Assembly: GCF_014805625.2 (NCBI RefSeq)
Contig: NW_023998416.1
Coordinates: 14,193,597 to 14,257,596, forward strand
Direction: 5' to 3'
Origin: Glossina fuscipes
Taxonomy: Eukaryota; Arthropoda; Insecta; Diptera; Glossinidae
DNA length: 64,000 nt
The notes beneath the pieces were generated by a model. It was not told the origin of the DNA. It did not search any database and saw only the letters and a list, made by a program, of their open reading frames with translations. The translations under genes and the position numbers were made by a program. Positions 53,682-64,000 of the stretch are shown piece by piece. Every line of letters starts with the position of its first letter. Position 1 is the first letter of the stretch.

Positions 53682-56600
53682 TTGACATGATGTGGTTTTA
53701 TTGTTGAAATATAATTTGTTTTTTTGTTGTTGTTGTTGTTGTTGTTTTTTTGTATGCAAGTATTAGTTTCCCATACATTATTGCACGTAGAGATTCATGC
53801 ATATAGGTGTGGACATCACAATCAATGAAAACCATCATAAATCATCAAGGTATCTCAACGTTTACATATCAACGTGATTTTTCATTATTGTCGTTGTTGT
53901 TGTTGTTGTTGTTGTTGTTAGGCGAGAATTTTAATCCATTTTGTTGCAACAAAGAAAAAAGGTTTCGGAAATATAGACAATCCCAACACACACACACGCA
54001 GATAGTTTTGACGTTAGCCAGCCACACATTGCCAAAAGATCCAGCAGAGCGAATATTATTTTGAACGCAGCAACGTTGACATAAACATGTTTAGAGCAGC
54101 AATAAAAAAGAAAATAATTACAAACAAATGACAGCGTAATTCAATATCAACGACAAAATTGAATGAAGACAAAGATTCATTGCAAAGAAAAGCACTTCAA
54201 AATAACAATTATTAATAAATTACTTTTCAAACTAGTATCATACTGCTGATTACGATGATAAAAACCGCTACGTAAAAGCATGGATGTCCTCTGAACTAGT
54301 TTTTTTTCATAAAAGTTTACTTTAAAGTTCACTTTTAAGTTTAATGAAAACAGTTAAGGGGAACAAAAGTTGTTCCGTCGTCTGGGAATCACTTGTGAAC
54401 ATTTTAGAACGTAACTAACAACATTATAACCGAGCAGGGTCGGCTATTAAATGTTTTGCAACACTCTGACCCAATATAATGTTTTTCTGCTTCTTTAGAT
54501 TTTAATTTACTCTCGCAGTGGGGAAAAAAAAATCTTTTCTCGAACAAAGGCATTACTTTTCATGAAAGCTTTTCTATGAGGAGGGGTATAAAGTATATCA
54601 AGATGTTATTATCCTTTACCTATTTTCGCTATAATGGACTAAAAACAACTAACAGCCGTATAGTCTATTAAATACTCCACATCACAGTTATCCATTCACT
54701 TCGCGGAATGATATATTATTATCAGGTACAGGCGTACTTTTATAAAAAGCACCTATAATAGAGGATGACCAAAACGTGAACTAATGTGATCCAAATTCAC
54801 CAAAGCAACTTTACCTGTTAAAGATTTGTTTTTCACTTGTTTCCCACATAAACTAAAAATTGCATATAATGGCTTGCTTCTCATAAGAACCCCTAGCAAT
54901 CTTCCTGAGTCTAAAATATTGAAACTTGTTTACGGTACGAAAATTTCAGATTTCGTAAGCTCAAAAATATACCCAGTTCTCCTACACTCTTCGCACTTCA
55001 ATTTACGATGCCGAAGTGCCAGTATTGAGTGATTTTTCCCAAGGATTTTCAAAGATTCATATTTCTTTCTTCATATAACGAATTTTTAAACTAAACCATT
55101 ATTATTAATATAGTCTAGCCGAACAAGTGCACCGATCTGTTTTGCTTTCAAAAGAATTCTTCGTTAAACCAAAGCACGTCCGTTCACCGAGATACTACAA
55201 AGCGTCTGAAAAATTGGGACGTGTTGGTTAAATACGAAATTAAGTGGACATGGATCACAACAACAGCCGGCCATCTCTATGCAAAGACCATCTACGAAAA
55301 ATTGGAAAATTCTGATAAGTTTAGTTGAGTAGATTCATTGCCATCCACTCTAAGGTTGATTCCTTGGTTATTTAAACCAGAGCATCATAAGCATCATAAG
55401 CATCTTTCTTCCACCATATCTAACCACTTGTGTATTATATTTTTGTTTAAAATTTTTATGCAAAAAAAAATTCACTAAATATTTGATATAAAAAAAGCAC
55501 ATTTCTTTGCAGGTATGTCACCTCATCAAATTCAGAAAGACAACGTCAATATAGTCAAATGTACCACAAACTTATCCATTAACTGTTGCCAATATGTATA
55601 TTGAAACATTGAAAATCAATTTTATTTACCTAATGGCTTACTTTTCACCAAAATGTCGTTTTAATGGCAACACTTTCTTTATGTGAATTGATAATACAAC
55701 AAAGTGACAGCCGAAAATGTCTGAAGGAGGAATGATGAATGGTGCGGGGCTGAGGGGATGAGGGCAATAGAAAACTTTTCATATTTGCTTAACATTTGCA
55801 AAGTAGGAGAGGGAAAAATCAAGTTCACACCGAATCGAATGACAGAGATAGACAGCAGAAAGTGTTTGTTTAATCTATCTTGAGTGATTACTTCAATCAT
55901 ACCTACTACTGCTGCCAATGCGTATGCTAATGCAAATAAACTTAGCAAAAGAAACAGCAAAAAAAAAAAAAAAAAGTTGCGAATGCAAAGCTTAGATTGC
56001 TTACAAAGGAAAACACTTTAAAATGTCTTCACTTTTACTTGTACAAGTGCGGATTTTCATTTCATCGATAAATATTTCCGAAACTTACCCGTACGAAATG
56101 CCGTCGAACCAATACTAAAATCAGGCAGTGAGTAAGATGCACTACGTCCTTTTTGATTAAATGCATAAATTCGCAATTTTAATGAATTATTTTCTTGCGT
56201 CATTATTGAAGTTAATGTATCTAAATTTTCCAAAGAGAATTGAGGCTCCTCAGTGTTCGTTATATTAAATCTATTGAAAAGAAAACAAAAAATATTAAAC
56301 ATTTATGTAAAAGAAATATTCGTTTTTTTTTTTTTTTTTTTAATTTTCCTTTTCTAAATCGTAAAGTAACGGTTTTTTTCTATGTTAATAACTATAAGAG
56401 TTGAAATATTTTAATATTTGATATGAAAATTTTTGCATCTGTATTATTACTTATGCATGTAAACCCGGATCACATACACAATTTGGTATTCACCACTTCG
56501 TCTCTTCGTTCAAACCCCTTAACTTACGTTAGGTCAAAGTGCGGCTGCTAACCAGGATTTTTTGGCAAAGCATAGCAGCATATCAAGCACATCTCCATGT

Positions 56601-59600
56601 TTTTGCGTACTCGATACACATACTTGATTGCGGTATTTCTCAAAGAAAAGCGTCATTACTTTTAATGGAATTGCTTTCTTGTTTAAAGCAAATTTATGTT
56701 ACATTCCTTAACCCAAGCGCAATATTTCGCAATAAAATTTTTTTTATTATCATTTCATTTTGATTACGGTCTGTCGAGGTATATTTTTGTGTTATTAAGA
56801 AATTTTTTCTTCATTTCTTTAAAAAAGCAATAACTTTATGGTATCGTCTCCTTTCAAGAAACAGATATCATCATCCACGGCCAATGGTATATAAATATTT
56901 CTTTAGAAATTCAAATTTCACTGCACAACATTCACGTTCTCCTTTATTTATTTGATGAATAATAAAAAACGCTGTACCTTCGTCATCAACAACAAAAAAT
57001 TTTAGGTAAATGAAATGACACTTTGAAATGAACCGGAATGACATCGTCGAAGAAGAGCGAATAAGTTCCATAACAAAAAAAATTTAATCACTTTACCGTG
57101 AAAATTACACAATTGTTAAAATCAGCCGTAATGTCTTCAAGTTGTTTTCCCTTCGCTTAAACATAACTTGCTAAATATAAAAAGAAATTAGACAAGTTTA
57201 ATTTGAACAGATTCATCACCATCAGCGACCATTATTTCTTACATTGGTAACAATGAATTTCTGCGTTCGGGCGGCATCGCATAAAATTTTTCCGATTGCT
57301 CTAACTACCAAAATAACCAGTAAAGTTATGTCTATACCTTCTTTGAATGTTTAGTTAGTTTGTGTTAGTTTACTAAGTCTAGAATTTCTAGTGCGTCTCT
57401 TGGGCACATGGAAATCAATTTAACCCAGTGGAGGTGAAAAGCTCATACAGCTAATTATCATTGTGAAGTAGCCGCTAGGAAATTGCACTTTCTTTGCATC
57501 TGTTCATATGAGGTCAGACTTATTCTAATCTAAACTTCGTATAGCACTTACCAACGACTACCTTTGAACAAATTCTAATGAATCGATGTTAGGCTTTCAA
57601 TTCGGTAATTATTGGTGCCCACAAGCTGGTAACACTATCTTTTGGAAAACTAAAATGTATTGCATTACGTGGAAAGCGTGCAACTTAAGTCTAAAAGAAC
57701 TGGTTGCCTCTGTGCTGGTTGCCTCGTAAGCATAGTACATTTTTGATTTTCAAGGGCGTATCATTAAGACCTCAGCTGCGAAATTCTATAAAAGCCAAGA
57801 GTGTTGATAAAACTTTATTGCCGTTTTCGGCATTTCGCAAAGCGCGTAATGCAAGGCGTACGCTTCGTTTTTCTTAGGATGAACCATGATTTTTCAAAGC
57901 GGCCATTAAAGCAGCCTCAACAATTTTTTGCTTTTTCTTTCTTACTCAAACTTTGGACAATACTTTTAAAACAGCATCCTGACGACAGTGACGTCAACAT
58001 CCTCAATTGCTCGATTTGTACACTTTCTGTTTTTTTTTGTACACAATCATTAATGCAAAATCGTGTTGGCTTACTCCATATTCTTCTTAGCCTAAAAAAT
58101 TATAATAATTTGAAAATCTGCGGACGACTTGGCAAACTTCGGCATTGGTAAGTGAGAGAAATGGAAAAAACCCAGTCATCATACGGTGCTCGACAGTACA
58201 TTAGATAGCGAGAAGTGCTGAGGGCAATCAACATTAACTGGATGCCATGCTTTAAGGCTCGAGCTAAGCATAACACTAAACTAATCTAGTCGGACCCGCG
58301 CTTAAACTCATCCCTAATTTAGCTAAAACTACGACTTCCGCGAAACATTTAATTGATCATTTATTGGCCTCGCTTTTTGTACTCAACACTAAAGAGTTTA
58401 AAGACTTGTTTCGGAATATTTCAAAAGCTTGAAACACTAGAATTAGACAATGTCAACAGTCATAGAGTCGACGTATCAGGTATTTACATAAGCAAAGCAT
58501 ACTTATAGAGAATTTTTAATATATGCCGCGAATGCATACGAATGAAACGTGCCTTAAATTTTTAATTTCGCTCGGCTTCTTGGTTCTCCTTTTTTTACAA
58601 TGTTTGCTGCTTATGCTAAATATGCGTAAAAACTTAAATCAAAGTGACGCAACTGCCGATATATGAATGAATGCGTCACTTGCCAGATCGATTAGTTACA
58701 CGCATGAAGGGAAAAGTAGAGAAAAAGGTAGATAAAATTGTTTACCAACATTTTTTATTTATGTTCAACTTTTAATTGCATTATTAAGAAAAGTTTTAAT
58801 TAAATTTTTATGGCGATTTACATTAGAATATGAATTGGTTTCTGAAATTTATTGTTCAATAGGTGAAAAAATTTCCAATAAACATTGAGAGTGTATTAAT
58901 GCTTGTGATTAGGTGAAACTTGTTTCCAATATGTACAATATTGGAAACAATACGATATTTAAACTGGGAACAAAGTTCAGAAGGTAGAGTTAATCGATGT
59001 GGCAAATGAAGCAATCATTCCTATATAAGTGCGTTTGTGTACTTGCTATTGTTATCTCTTCATTAGAGTGGTTATTTACCTGGTGATGCCAGAGCGGGTT
59101 GAAAACATTTCTAAAACAAATATTTGCGGTAGACCGCCATCATAGCCAGGTATGCATTGTATATCAACACTTAACTCCGTACGATTGAAGATTGTGCAAT
59201 TACTAACGGCATTTGGTAAAGCTATACGCATACATGTAGGCGCACAAATGCAAGAAAACGTATAATGCGAAATAATGACGAGGCACAGGCATGCGGAGAG
59301 TCCAGGTTGCAATAGATGAGATTCCAAAGCAAACATTTTAAGGCATCCACACACAACAAGCCACGCCACGCCACGCCACAGCATAAGCATCATTCCAGTA
59401 ATTATAGTTTCATGTCAAACGTTAAAGCACGTAACGCATATTTCGTTATATCGTCACAGTTTCATAAGATTCAACGCAGAGCAATGAAGCGAAAAAGACA
59501 AAAATAGGGAACAGAAAAAAGAAAAAGAAAAAAAAAGAAGAGACAAAACATTTTATATGTACATATATGCAGCAAAAGAAAGGAAAGAACAGAAGTAAAT

Positions 59601-59766
59601 AGAATGAAATATTTAGTTGATTAAACAAACAAGTGTTGCTGACAAATGTCTTTAATAAGTGTATTGACTTTTCGATGTTCGAGTACAACGACGTTCAAAC
59701 ATGCTTAAAATCCCAAAAGGCTTTTCAACGTCATTCAACGTATAACAATGATTTCCCACAGATACC

Positions 59767-59812
<46 letters not shown>

Positions 59813-62800
59813 GCAAACATACACATTAACGTTGAAGTTATAAATTCTCGTTTATTGACATTTACCTGCTAGAACTACTTGAAAGAGACACGGTTGATTT
59901 TGCGTTCCCACTTCATTTGACGCCCAACATGATAACGTGCCATAGTCCTGCGTGTAAGTAAAATATAATTGAAATTTTCATTTGTTTTGCACTTTTGCCA
60001 TTTTACACTGACAACTTACTTGATCTGTTACCGGCGTATATTTCAAAATACTACGACTACCATTTACACTAAAACGTTCGCTGCCCACATCTAAGGTTTC
60101 ACCAGAGTTATTGAACTTCCAACGAAATGTTCTTTAAGTAAATATTAAATAAAATTCGGAAGTATTAGAAAAGAACACGAAATAAAATTAAAAGAAAATA
60201 CTTCAACATAACAACAGCATAAACACACTCACATGTAATATGTGTAGCAATATAAATAAAACACTTGAATAAGTTTACACAGTCGAAGTGCATGTATATG
60301 AAGGAAAGAAAACTGTAATGTGCTACCTTCGGTTCGGTAAATATACCACAAATTTTCAAGTATTCATTACACATTGCCGAAAAAGCTAGCATGTCTGACG
60401 TGTGTTAACATTTAAAGAGTCCTTTCCATACCATTTTACAAATAATTTCATGTAATCTTTAATTTGCTGCCTATTAAAAAAAAAAAAAGAAAAAGCGCTT
60501 AACTTATTATTTATAGAGCGTTGGCGTCCTAGGAGTCTCATCAAAAATGCCGATTACTCGACAATCAGAGTTATTCTAATTTTAAGAGCGCTACGGAGGG
60601 TAAGTAATAATAATCAACCGACCAATTTGTCTTGTAGTTATTATGGTAAACATAATTTAAAAATGAAAGAATGGTTTTTTTTTCGCTTTTTTTGATGATA
60701 GACGGTATCGGTCAGAAACAAACGATGCAAGGGAAGGACATAGGTAGATTAGCACTCGTATCGTAGTATGCGTATGGAGCCAATCATTAAGTGTTATGCC
60801 TTAACCGATTAACTGCAAACTTTTAGAATATGTTGCCTGTAACTTACGTTGTATTAGTTACGGTAAAGCGATTTTCATTAAATTGAAAGGAATGTTAATA
60901 AATAGTAGAAACTTGAGATTAGAGAGGAACATTTTTAATGAACAGGCTATTGTGCTGCTGTCAAAGGATGTGAACAATCACACAAATCAGGTAGCCCTAG
61001 GCGGGCGCGAAGTATGTGCCGGAACAAAGATTTTAATGCTTTTGTGTGTTCTCGTTATTGTTACGCAGGATGAAAAAACCGCGATGCAAAAAAGGCAGTT
61101 TTACACATCATAAAATTCGCAATACACAATCATGGGTAAAAGTCTCATTAGAGCAGTTATTAGTTACATAACAGAATGTTCTACTAACGTCTTTTCTGTT
61201 TATATTAGGAATTGGCTGGTCGTCGTCCGAACACTTTTTTGACGGTTTGAATCGGAGATAGGGAAATATGTTGGGAAATATTAATGTTTTCGATTTTTTT
61301 AAGTTTTTTTTTATTTACGAAAACGTACGTATTTGAAAAGCAAGCGAAACACTATAGTGGGCCACGGCCGATTAAATACCCCACACCATCCTACAATTAT
61401 TCATAGAATGTCTTTTCAAAATAAAGCGTGATATGGAGAGTAATCGATTCAATCCATTTTTGATAGTGTTCGTGCTTAGTGCAAAGCAGCTCAGTGTACT
61501 ATAATTCTAAAAAATTGTTGGCTGCAGGGTCAGCACACCAAACAGAAACAGACGAATCAGAAAGTTATTCTGGTTCGATTGTTGTAATAAAAGGCGAATT
61601 CATCTCATCCGCTTCTGGATATTGCATGCTCTGCAGAATCTTAATCTACCCTTGCACAACGCCTAGTGCAAAGTATAATTGTATTTTCTAAAGGTTTCTT
61701 AACACCACGACTGCCACGTAAGCCAATTTTTTTATATGAAAAATATTTAAATACAAAATATTTAAATCAGTTTTTCTTTATCTGGCGTAGTTTTCAAGAC
61801 AAATGTATTTGACATATGCCTACTTTTACTCCATTTTCACCAAATGAACCAATTTGAGTTTTGCGAAATCTCCACAATTGCAAAAATGAAGACGAGAAAC
61901 TGAAATTCAAATGCGCTTACGAAACTTTACGATATTCACGAATTCAGGAATCTGTTGTAAAATTCTCCATAGACTTTCAATAATTTCTGCTTCTTGATGG
62001 AAATGATGCCCATATTTGAATCTGTCACTGAGAACGTAATGACTTACAATCGAAACAGAAATGGCTCTCCGTACCGTTGGAGACTTGCGACGATGTTTCG
62101 AGCTCCTTTATATATAACATATATATACATATACGAATATTTTTAAAAACCCCTCCTAAAAGAGTACGTTTCCCTATTAAATGTACGGAAATTTTTGCTT
62201 ATCCGTTTCTAATCTTTATAAAATAAATGTAAAATGAAGTTAAGTTGAATATTTGCATTTCACATTGAAAGGACTTGAAAACTCAATTAAAATTCTCTCT
62301 TTCTGCTTGCTTCATCTTGAAGGAATAAAAGATATATTTCCCTTTTTTAATTCAACATTTCTTCCAAAAAATCTTGCGTTATTATTTCAACCGCACATAA
62401 ACTTAGGTTCGTTTTACACCTTCCTACACATCCTCCTCTTGTTAGATGCGCTTCCTTGACTTGGAAATCTTACACAACATTAATCAAAAGTTTCCTTCAA
62501 CAGGAAATGAAACGAGCATTCACAACCGCACAGTTAACCTTAGCTACAAGCATACGCTACATTTATAATGCTCCCTCGGTCTAAATCAGTCGCTACAAAT
62601 TCTGCATACAGCCTCCTTTTTCCCTTTCTTTTGCATATTATTAACTGCTCATTTCTCAGGTGAACTATTACAGTTTTCATATGTCATACGGTAAGTTTGT
62701 TAAATTATTTGCTTATACCTCGATAGGAAAATGTATGTGTTGTACTTGCTAACAATTTGTTTTATACATCTTGTGCATGGTACATATAATATAAATGAGA

Positions 62801-62908
62801 CATACCTGGGTGGTGGATCCGCTTGAATTTCACACGCAACTTCGACAGTTTCATCCTTTGAGGCACCAATTAAGATGACACGATCTAAATGTTTGCAAAT
62901 TGGTGTGT
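48504..62908 (-). CDS. Sidestep-family Ig/FN3 transmembrane receptor, 3' part (nine exons, 5' end outside window)
   Basis: Seen: nine minus-strand segments join in one frame through GT-AG introns: 62908-62806, 60131-60020, 59947-59866, 59221-59080, 56270-56089, 53519-53329, 53230-53119, about 51722-51603 and 49352-48504. The product has an Ig domain with both cysteines, the core tryptophan (FRWKF) and a DYGTLSCWASNEVG segment; then an FN3-like module (VSNCT, GYDGGLPQ, LRIYAFNQKGRS); one transmembrane helix; a cytoplasmic DPDVIPSQY segment; and a Ser/Thr/Gly/His-rich tail. Known: YGTLxCW and the GGLPQ-type FN3 are typical of Drosophila Sidestep and its paralogues, neuronal or muscle surface receptors that bind Beaten-path proteins. 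Inferred: the signal peptide and earlier Ig domains lie beyond position 64000. I cannot say which paralogue this is. An assembly gap interrupts the eighth exon, and the last acceptor is uncertain. Confidence 0.9.
50336..50390 (+). repeat. tRNA-like Pol III promoter pair (possible SINE relic)
   Basis: TAGTCGAGCAGG (50336-50347) fits an A box and GGTTCAAATCT (50380-50390) fits a B box, with about 32 bases between, the spacing of tRNA genes and tRNA-derived SINEs. I could not fold a full cloverleaf with an acceptor stem, so a functional tRNA is unlikely. It sits in an intron, antisense to the gene. Confidence 0.35.
50514..50533. repeat. Perfect 20-bp palindrome
   Basis: TGTTACCCGTACGGGTAACA equals its own reverse complement over 20 bases. 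It lies in the last intron of the Sidestep-like gene. Its GC-rich core (CCCGTACGGG) is unusual for the local AT-rich DNA. Confidence 0.95.
51305..51324. repeat. Perfect 20-bp palindrome
   Basis: TAACACATGTACATGTGTTA is fully self-complementary. It lies in the same intron as the 50514 palindrome, about 0.8 kb away, and contains two CATG/E-box-like halves (CACATG, CATGTG). Confidence 0.95.
51603..51722 (-). CDS. Sidestep-like exon interrupted by an assembly gap
   Basis: The donor (TCGAAT before GTGAGT) is clear, and 34 codons before it read openly as a Gly/Asn/Ser-rich tail ending KWSPSSN. Ten Ns (51705-51714) follow on the upstream side. Beyond them CTCATCAG is a fair acceptor that would add ATCACT codons in the right phase. 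With exactly ten missing bases the frame would fail, so the true gap length probably differs and is a multiple of three. The right-hand boundary is provisional. Confidence 0.75.
51705..51714. other. Assembly gap (10 N) inside a coding exon
   Basis: Ten Ns inside the eighth visible exon of the Sidestep-like gene. Frame reasoning says the true missing length is not ten. Confidence 0.99.
53119..53230 (-). CDS. Sidestep-like exon: conserved cytoplasmic segment
   Basis: The exon is 112 bp, with acceptor CATTAG and donor TATG before GTAAGC. It encodes GGVGIEKPRWQHTDIKSKSS and then EDLVEDERDPDVIPSQY. The acidic ERDPDVIP stretch is the most conserved-looking piece of the tail. A 98-bp intron separates it from the transmembrane exon, and all 37 codons read openly in the frame fixed by that exon. 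Confidence 0.88.
53329..53519 (-). CDS. Sidestep-like exon: transmembrane helix and start of the cytoplasmic tail
   Basis: The exon is 191 bp, with acceptor TGTAAAG and donor AAG before GTTAGA. After DDDVSLTLS comes a hydrophobic run of about 23 residues (PVIVGSVLTIVIISLAVALK and onward), then the basic stop-transfer HNLRRNRQH, which gives a type I topology. The open frame continues upstream of the acceptor without a stop for about 170 bp; see the separate entry for 53520-53688. Confidence 0.9.
53520..53688 (-). other. GC-richer open frame continuous with the transmembrane exon (possible alternative 5' exon)
   Basis: From an ATG at 53686-53688 the frame runs unbroken into the 53519 exon. It encodes MSN, 13 Tyr from (TAC)13, GYLHVDVGDMS, then a hydrophobic segment of about 24 residues (VLALALVMTAVAVMVVIIIS) and SFIRSHYKCK. 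The spliced transcript described above would remove it as intron end. Its base composition (GTG, GCG and GGT-rich) stands out from the AT-rich intron. It could be a chance product of triplet repeats or an alternative first exon giving a signal-anchor. No promoter evidence was seen. Confidence 0.25.
53641..53680. repeat. (GTA)13 microsatellite
   Basis: Thirteen uninterrupted GTA units on the plus strand (TAC on the gene strand), in the intron just upstream of the transmembrane exon. Confidence 0.97.
53723..53919. repeat. Two (GTT)n microsatellites
   Basis: Plus-strand GTT runs occur at about 53723-53746 and 53893-53919. With the (GTA)13 beside them they make a triplet-rich cluster at the 3' end of the 2.6-kb intron 53520-56088. 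The rest of that intron (53920-56088) shows a poly-A run near 55960-55975 and nothing coding that I recognise. Confidence 0.9.
56089..56270 (-). CDS. Sidestep-like exon: second half of the FN3-like module and juxtamembrane segment
   Basis: The exon is 182 bp, with acceptor TTCAATAG and donor ACGG before GTAAGT. It closes the split Arg codon, continues with FNITNTEEPQFSLENLD, and reaches the FN3 F-G region SLKLRIYAFNQKGRSASYS. NIT and NNS are possible N-glycosylation sites. The end, GSTAFRT, is the short linker before the membrane helix. Confidence 0.9.
56271..59079 (-). other. Intron of the Sidestep-like gene (2.8 kb)
   Basis: Splits the FN3 module. It contains a T-run (about 56323-56341) and a perfect 13-bp inverted repeat with a 5-nt spacer (58920-58950). 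The plus-strand open frames here (for example 57801-58151) have no recognisable domain or coding-like composition. Confidence 0.7.
58920..58950. repeat. Perfect 13-bp inverted repeat (hairpin)
   Basis: The left arm TTGTTTCCAATAT (58920-58932), spacer GTACA and right arm ATATTGGAAACAA (58938-58950) form a perfect stem-loop inside the intron between the two FN3 exons. Confidence 0.9.
59080..59221 (-). CDS. Sidestep-like exon: first half of the FN3-like module
   Basis: The exon is 142 bp, with acceptor GTATAG and donor ACCAG before GTAAAT. It enters in phase 1 and leaves in phase 2. The peptide includes LPNAVSNCTIFNRTELSVDI and then QCIPGYDGGLPQIFVLEMFS. NCT and NRT are possible N-glycosylation sites. 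The GYDGGLPQ turn followed by a beta strand is characteristic of this family's FN3-type domain. Confidence 0.92.
59222..59865 (-). other. Intron of the Sidestep-like gene (644 bp) with AT microsatellite
   Basis: Has GT-AG ends and lies between the second Ig-Cys exon and the first FN3 exon. It includes a (TA)n array at about 59769-59811 and a purine-rich stretch (59510-59545). No coding sequence was recognised. Confidence 0.75.
59769..59811. repeat. (AT)n microsatellite in an intron
   Basis: About 20 AT units with one AC interruption, in the 644-bp intron of the Sidestep-like gene. Confidence 0.95.
59866..59947 (-). CDS. Sidestep-like exon: Ig F-strand with the second Cys
   Basis: The exon is 82 bp, with acceptor CGCAG and donor GCAG before GTAAAT. 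It carries DYGTLSCWASNEVGTQ and then NQPCLFQVVLA. The second Ig cysteine sits in DxGxLxC, with Leu in place of the usual Tyr, as is typical of the Sidestep family. The extra PC after the domain is also a family feature. Only a 72-bp intron (59948-60019) separates it from the previous exon. Confidence 0.92.
60020..60131 (-). CDS. Sidestep-like exon: Ig core with the invariant Trp
   Basis: The exon is 112 bp, with acceptor ACTTAAAG and donor CAA before GTAAGT. It completes the split Arg codon and adds 37 residues starting TFRWKFNNSGE. The W is the Ig core tryptophan. NNS and NGS are possible N-glycosylation sites. The tail ILKYTPVTDQ leads straight into the DYGTLSC of the next exon. Confidence 0.9.
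60132..62805 (-). other. Intron of the Sidestep-like gene (2.7 kb)
   Basis: Separates the two Ig exons that share a split Arg codon. Apart from short A-runs (about 60477-60492) and ordinary AT-rich sequence, I see no repeat or coding content. Confidence 0.75.
62806..62908 (-). CDS. Sidestep-like exon: first half of the membrane-proximal Ig domain
   Basis: The exon is 103 bp. It follows a T-rich tract and CAG acceptor and ends at CCCAG before GTATGT. It begins with the last two bases of a codon and ends with the first two. The peptide (TPICKHLDRVILIGASKDE, then TVEVACEIQADPPPR) holds the first Ig cysteine in VACEIQ. A further upstream exon ending in one codon base is required and was not found in 62909-64000. 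Confidence 0.88.
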
Positions 62909-64000
62909 CTGGAAAAAAAAGGTAGAAAAAACAAATACAATAATAAGTATTAAGCATTTGCAAATACGTAATATTTCTAATTCGATAAGGACTATTTCTT
63001 GTTCTTAATGTGCCTTAAATTACAATGATAATGGAGTTTGAGTTCGTATTTGAAATGAAATCCATCTTAGCTAATAGGACTCAGTTCTCTTGGGCGAGAA
63101 GAAGAGTTCTATTTATGGAAATTTATAAAAACGCTACAACTTGCATCATCTACTGTAGCTTAGCTCGTTCGCCATTAACCGTCAGATATGTGTGACACAG
63201 CTGTTTCTTACCACAGTCCGACATCACATAAATATGTCAATTTAAAAGAACGTTTATTTTATTTCAGCAGAATGCTTTGAATATACGTACAGGGAATTTA
63301 TTCCAACTGATGTCGTATAAGCACGAGAAGAATCTTGGGCTGTGACGGATATGATAGTTCGCCAGAAGACGCCTGGTAACATATGGCTTAGCTTAGTTAC
63401 TTGGCTGATGCAATTATTGAAAAGCAAGATAATGGGAATTTGATATTAATGCTAATAATTAATGCATAAACGGATAAAATGGCCTTACAATTCTTTTACC
63501 GGCTTCCTCTCATCATCAATATTTCTGAAAGTCGAAAAAACGATTATTATGTGATTGTATGTTGTTCTAGGTGGAGATGTTTTGCTTATACTCCCATCTA
63601 TGGAAATAGGTTGGTATTGAAAATAGTGTAAAGCGATTAAAACGCCTAACGCCTACCGTGCAAAATAAATTGAATACATCTCCGTTTTTTAGAACGAGAA
63701 AAATATGTTTTTCTGTTCATTGCTAACAATTTCAATGGATACATATCTAAAAGTATTCAGTTACATTCTAGGGATTATACAGCTGTGCCTAACAAAAATT
63801 AAAAAGAATTGTTACGCCTTCCCAATTTAATAGAATGTGGAAATTACATTTTTTCCTAGTCTTTAATAGGAGGACGATGTCGGTGTATAGGATTCGGTTA
63901 AACCCGAATGAAATTTTCTGGCTTTTTTTTTTTTTTTTTAAATGGTTTGTTTTCTTCTGTGTAGAGTCAAAATTACTTTTTCATTATTAATACCTTATTA
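62909..64000 (-). other. Partial intron, right edge of window
   Basis: This is upstream of the first exon seen. The acceptor sits after a T-rich tract at 62909-62918. The expected upstream Ig exons were not found here, so this intron continues past the window. A T-run lies at about 63924-63939. Confidence 0.6.

Noticed and set aside
55160..55325. Plus-strand peptide VHRDTTKRLKNWDVLVKYE, vaguely like a mariner linker
   Set aside because: Similarity too short and weak; no catalytic block follows.
57801..58151. 116-codon plus-strand open frame
   Set aside because: Antisense within an intron of the Sidestep-like gene. No motif seen, and the length is within chance expectation for 64 kb.
63500..63540. 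Possible 25-bp microexon (CTTTCAG, open stretch, GTAAAAG) on the minus strand
   Set aside because: Phase and sequence do not supply the Ig-domain residues expected before the 62908 exon.
1..64000. CRISPR arrays, operons, rRNA genes, intact tRNAs
   Set aside because: No regularly spaced direct repeats, no prokaryotic gene organisation, no rRNA-like sequence and no complete cloverleaf were seen. The DNA is eukaryotic.

Overview
The window reads as AT-rich nuclear DNA of an insect, most likely a higher fly. The reasons are short GT-AG introns, abundant AT, CA and triplet microsatellites, decayed mariner, Tc1 and non-LTR fragments, and one multi-exon gene of the Sidestep family of immunoglobulin-superfamily receptors, best known from Drosophila. 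A tephritid-like fly is plausible, but the sequence alone does not prove the taxon.

The only gene I can support lies on the minus strand between 62908 and 48504. It is the 3' half of a Sidestep-like cell-surface receptor, in nine exons that join in frame. They encode the last Ig domain (62908-59866), an FN3-like module (59221-56089), one transmembrane helix with a basic stop-transfer (53519-53329), and a long low-complexity cytoplasmic tail (53230-48504) ending in ESCV. The signal peptide and upstream Ig domains must lie to the right of the window. A 10-N assembly gap (51705-51714) falls inside one coding exon.

The roughly 48 kb to the left (1-48503) is gene-poor. I found no credible intact gene there. 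It holds microsatellites, homopolymer runs, a 131-bp tandem duplication (8850-9124), degenerate interspersed repeats, and relics of at least three transposon classes: a non-LTR retrotransposon tail (28406-28576, +), a Tc1-like element (about 30353-31325, coding relic on -) next to a tRNA-Lys-like sequence (about 30175-30230), and a mariner-like transposase (about 45830-46300, -). All three are broken by stops, frameshifts or lost catalytic residues. A second 10-N gap lies at 4465-4474.

The points most worth a second look are inside the Sidestep-like gene: an AG-free stretch before the last exon that suggests a distant branch point, a GC-richer open frame directly upstream of the transmembrane exon that could be an alternative N-terminus, a candidate C-terminal PDZ ligand, and two perfect 20-bp palindromes about 0.8 kb apart in the last intron. 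I found no convincing undescribed multi-gene system.
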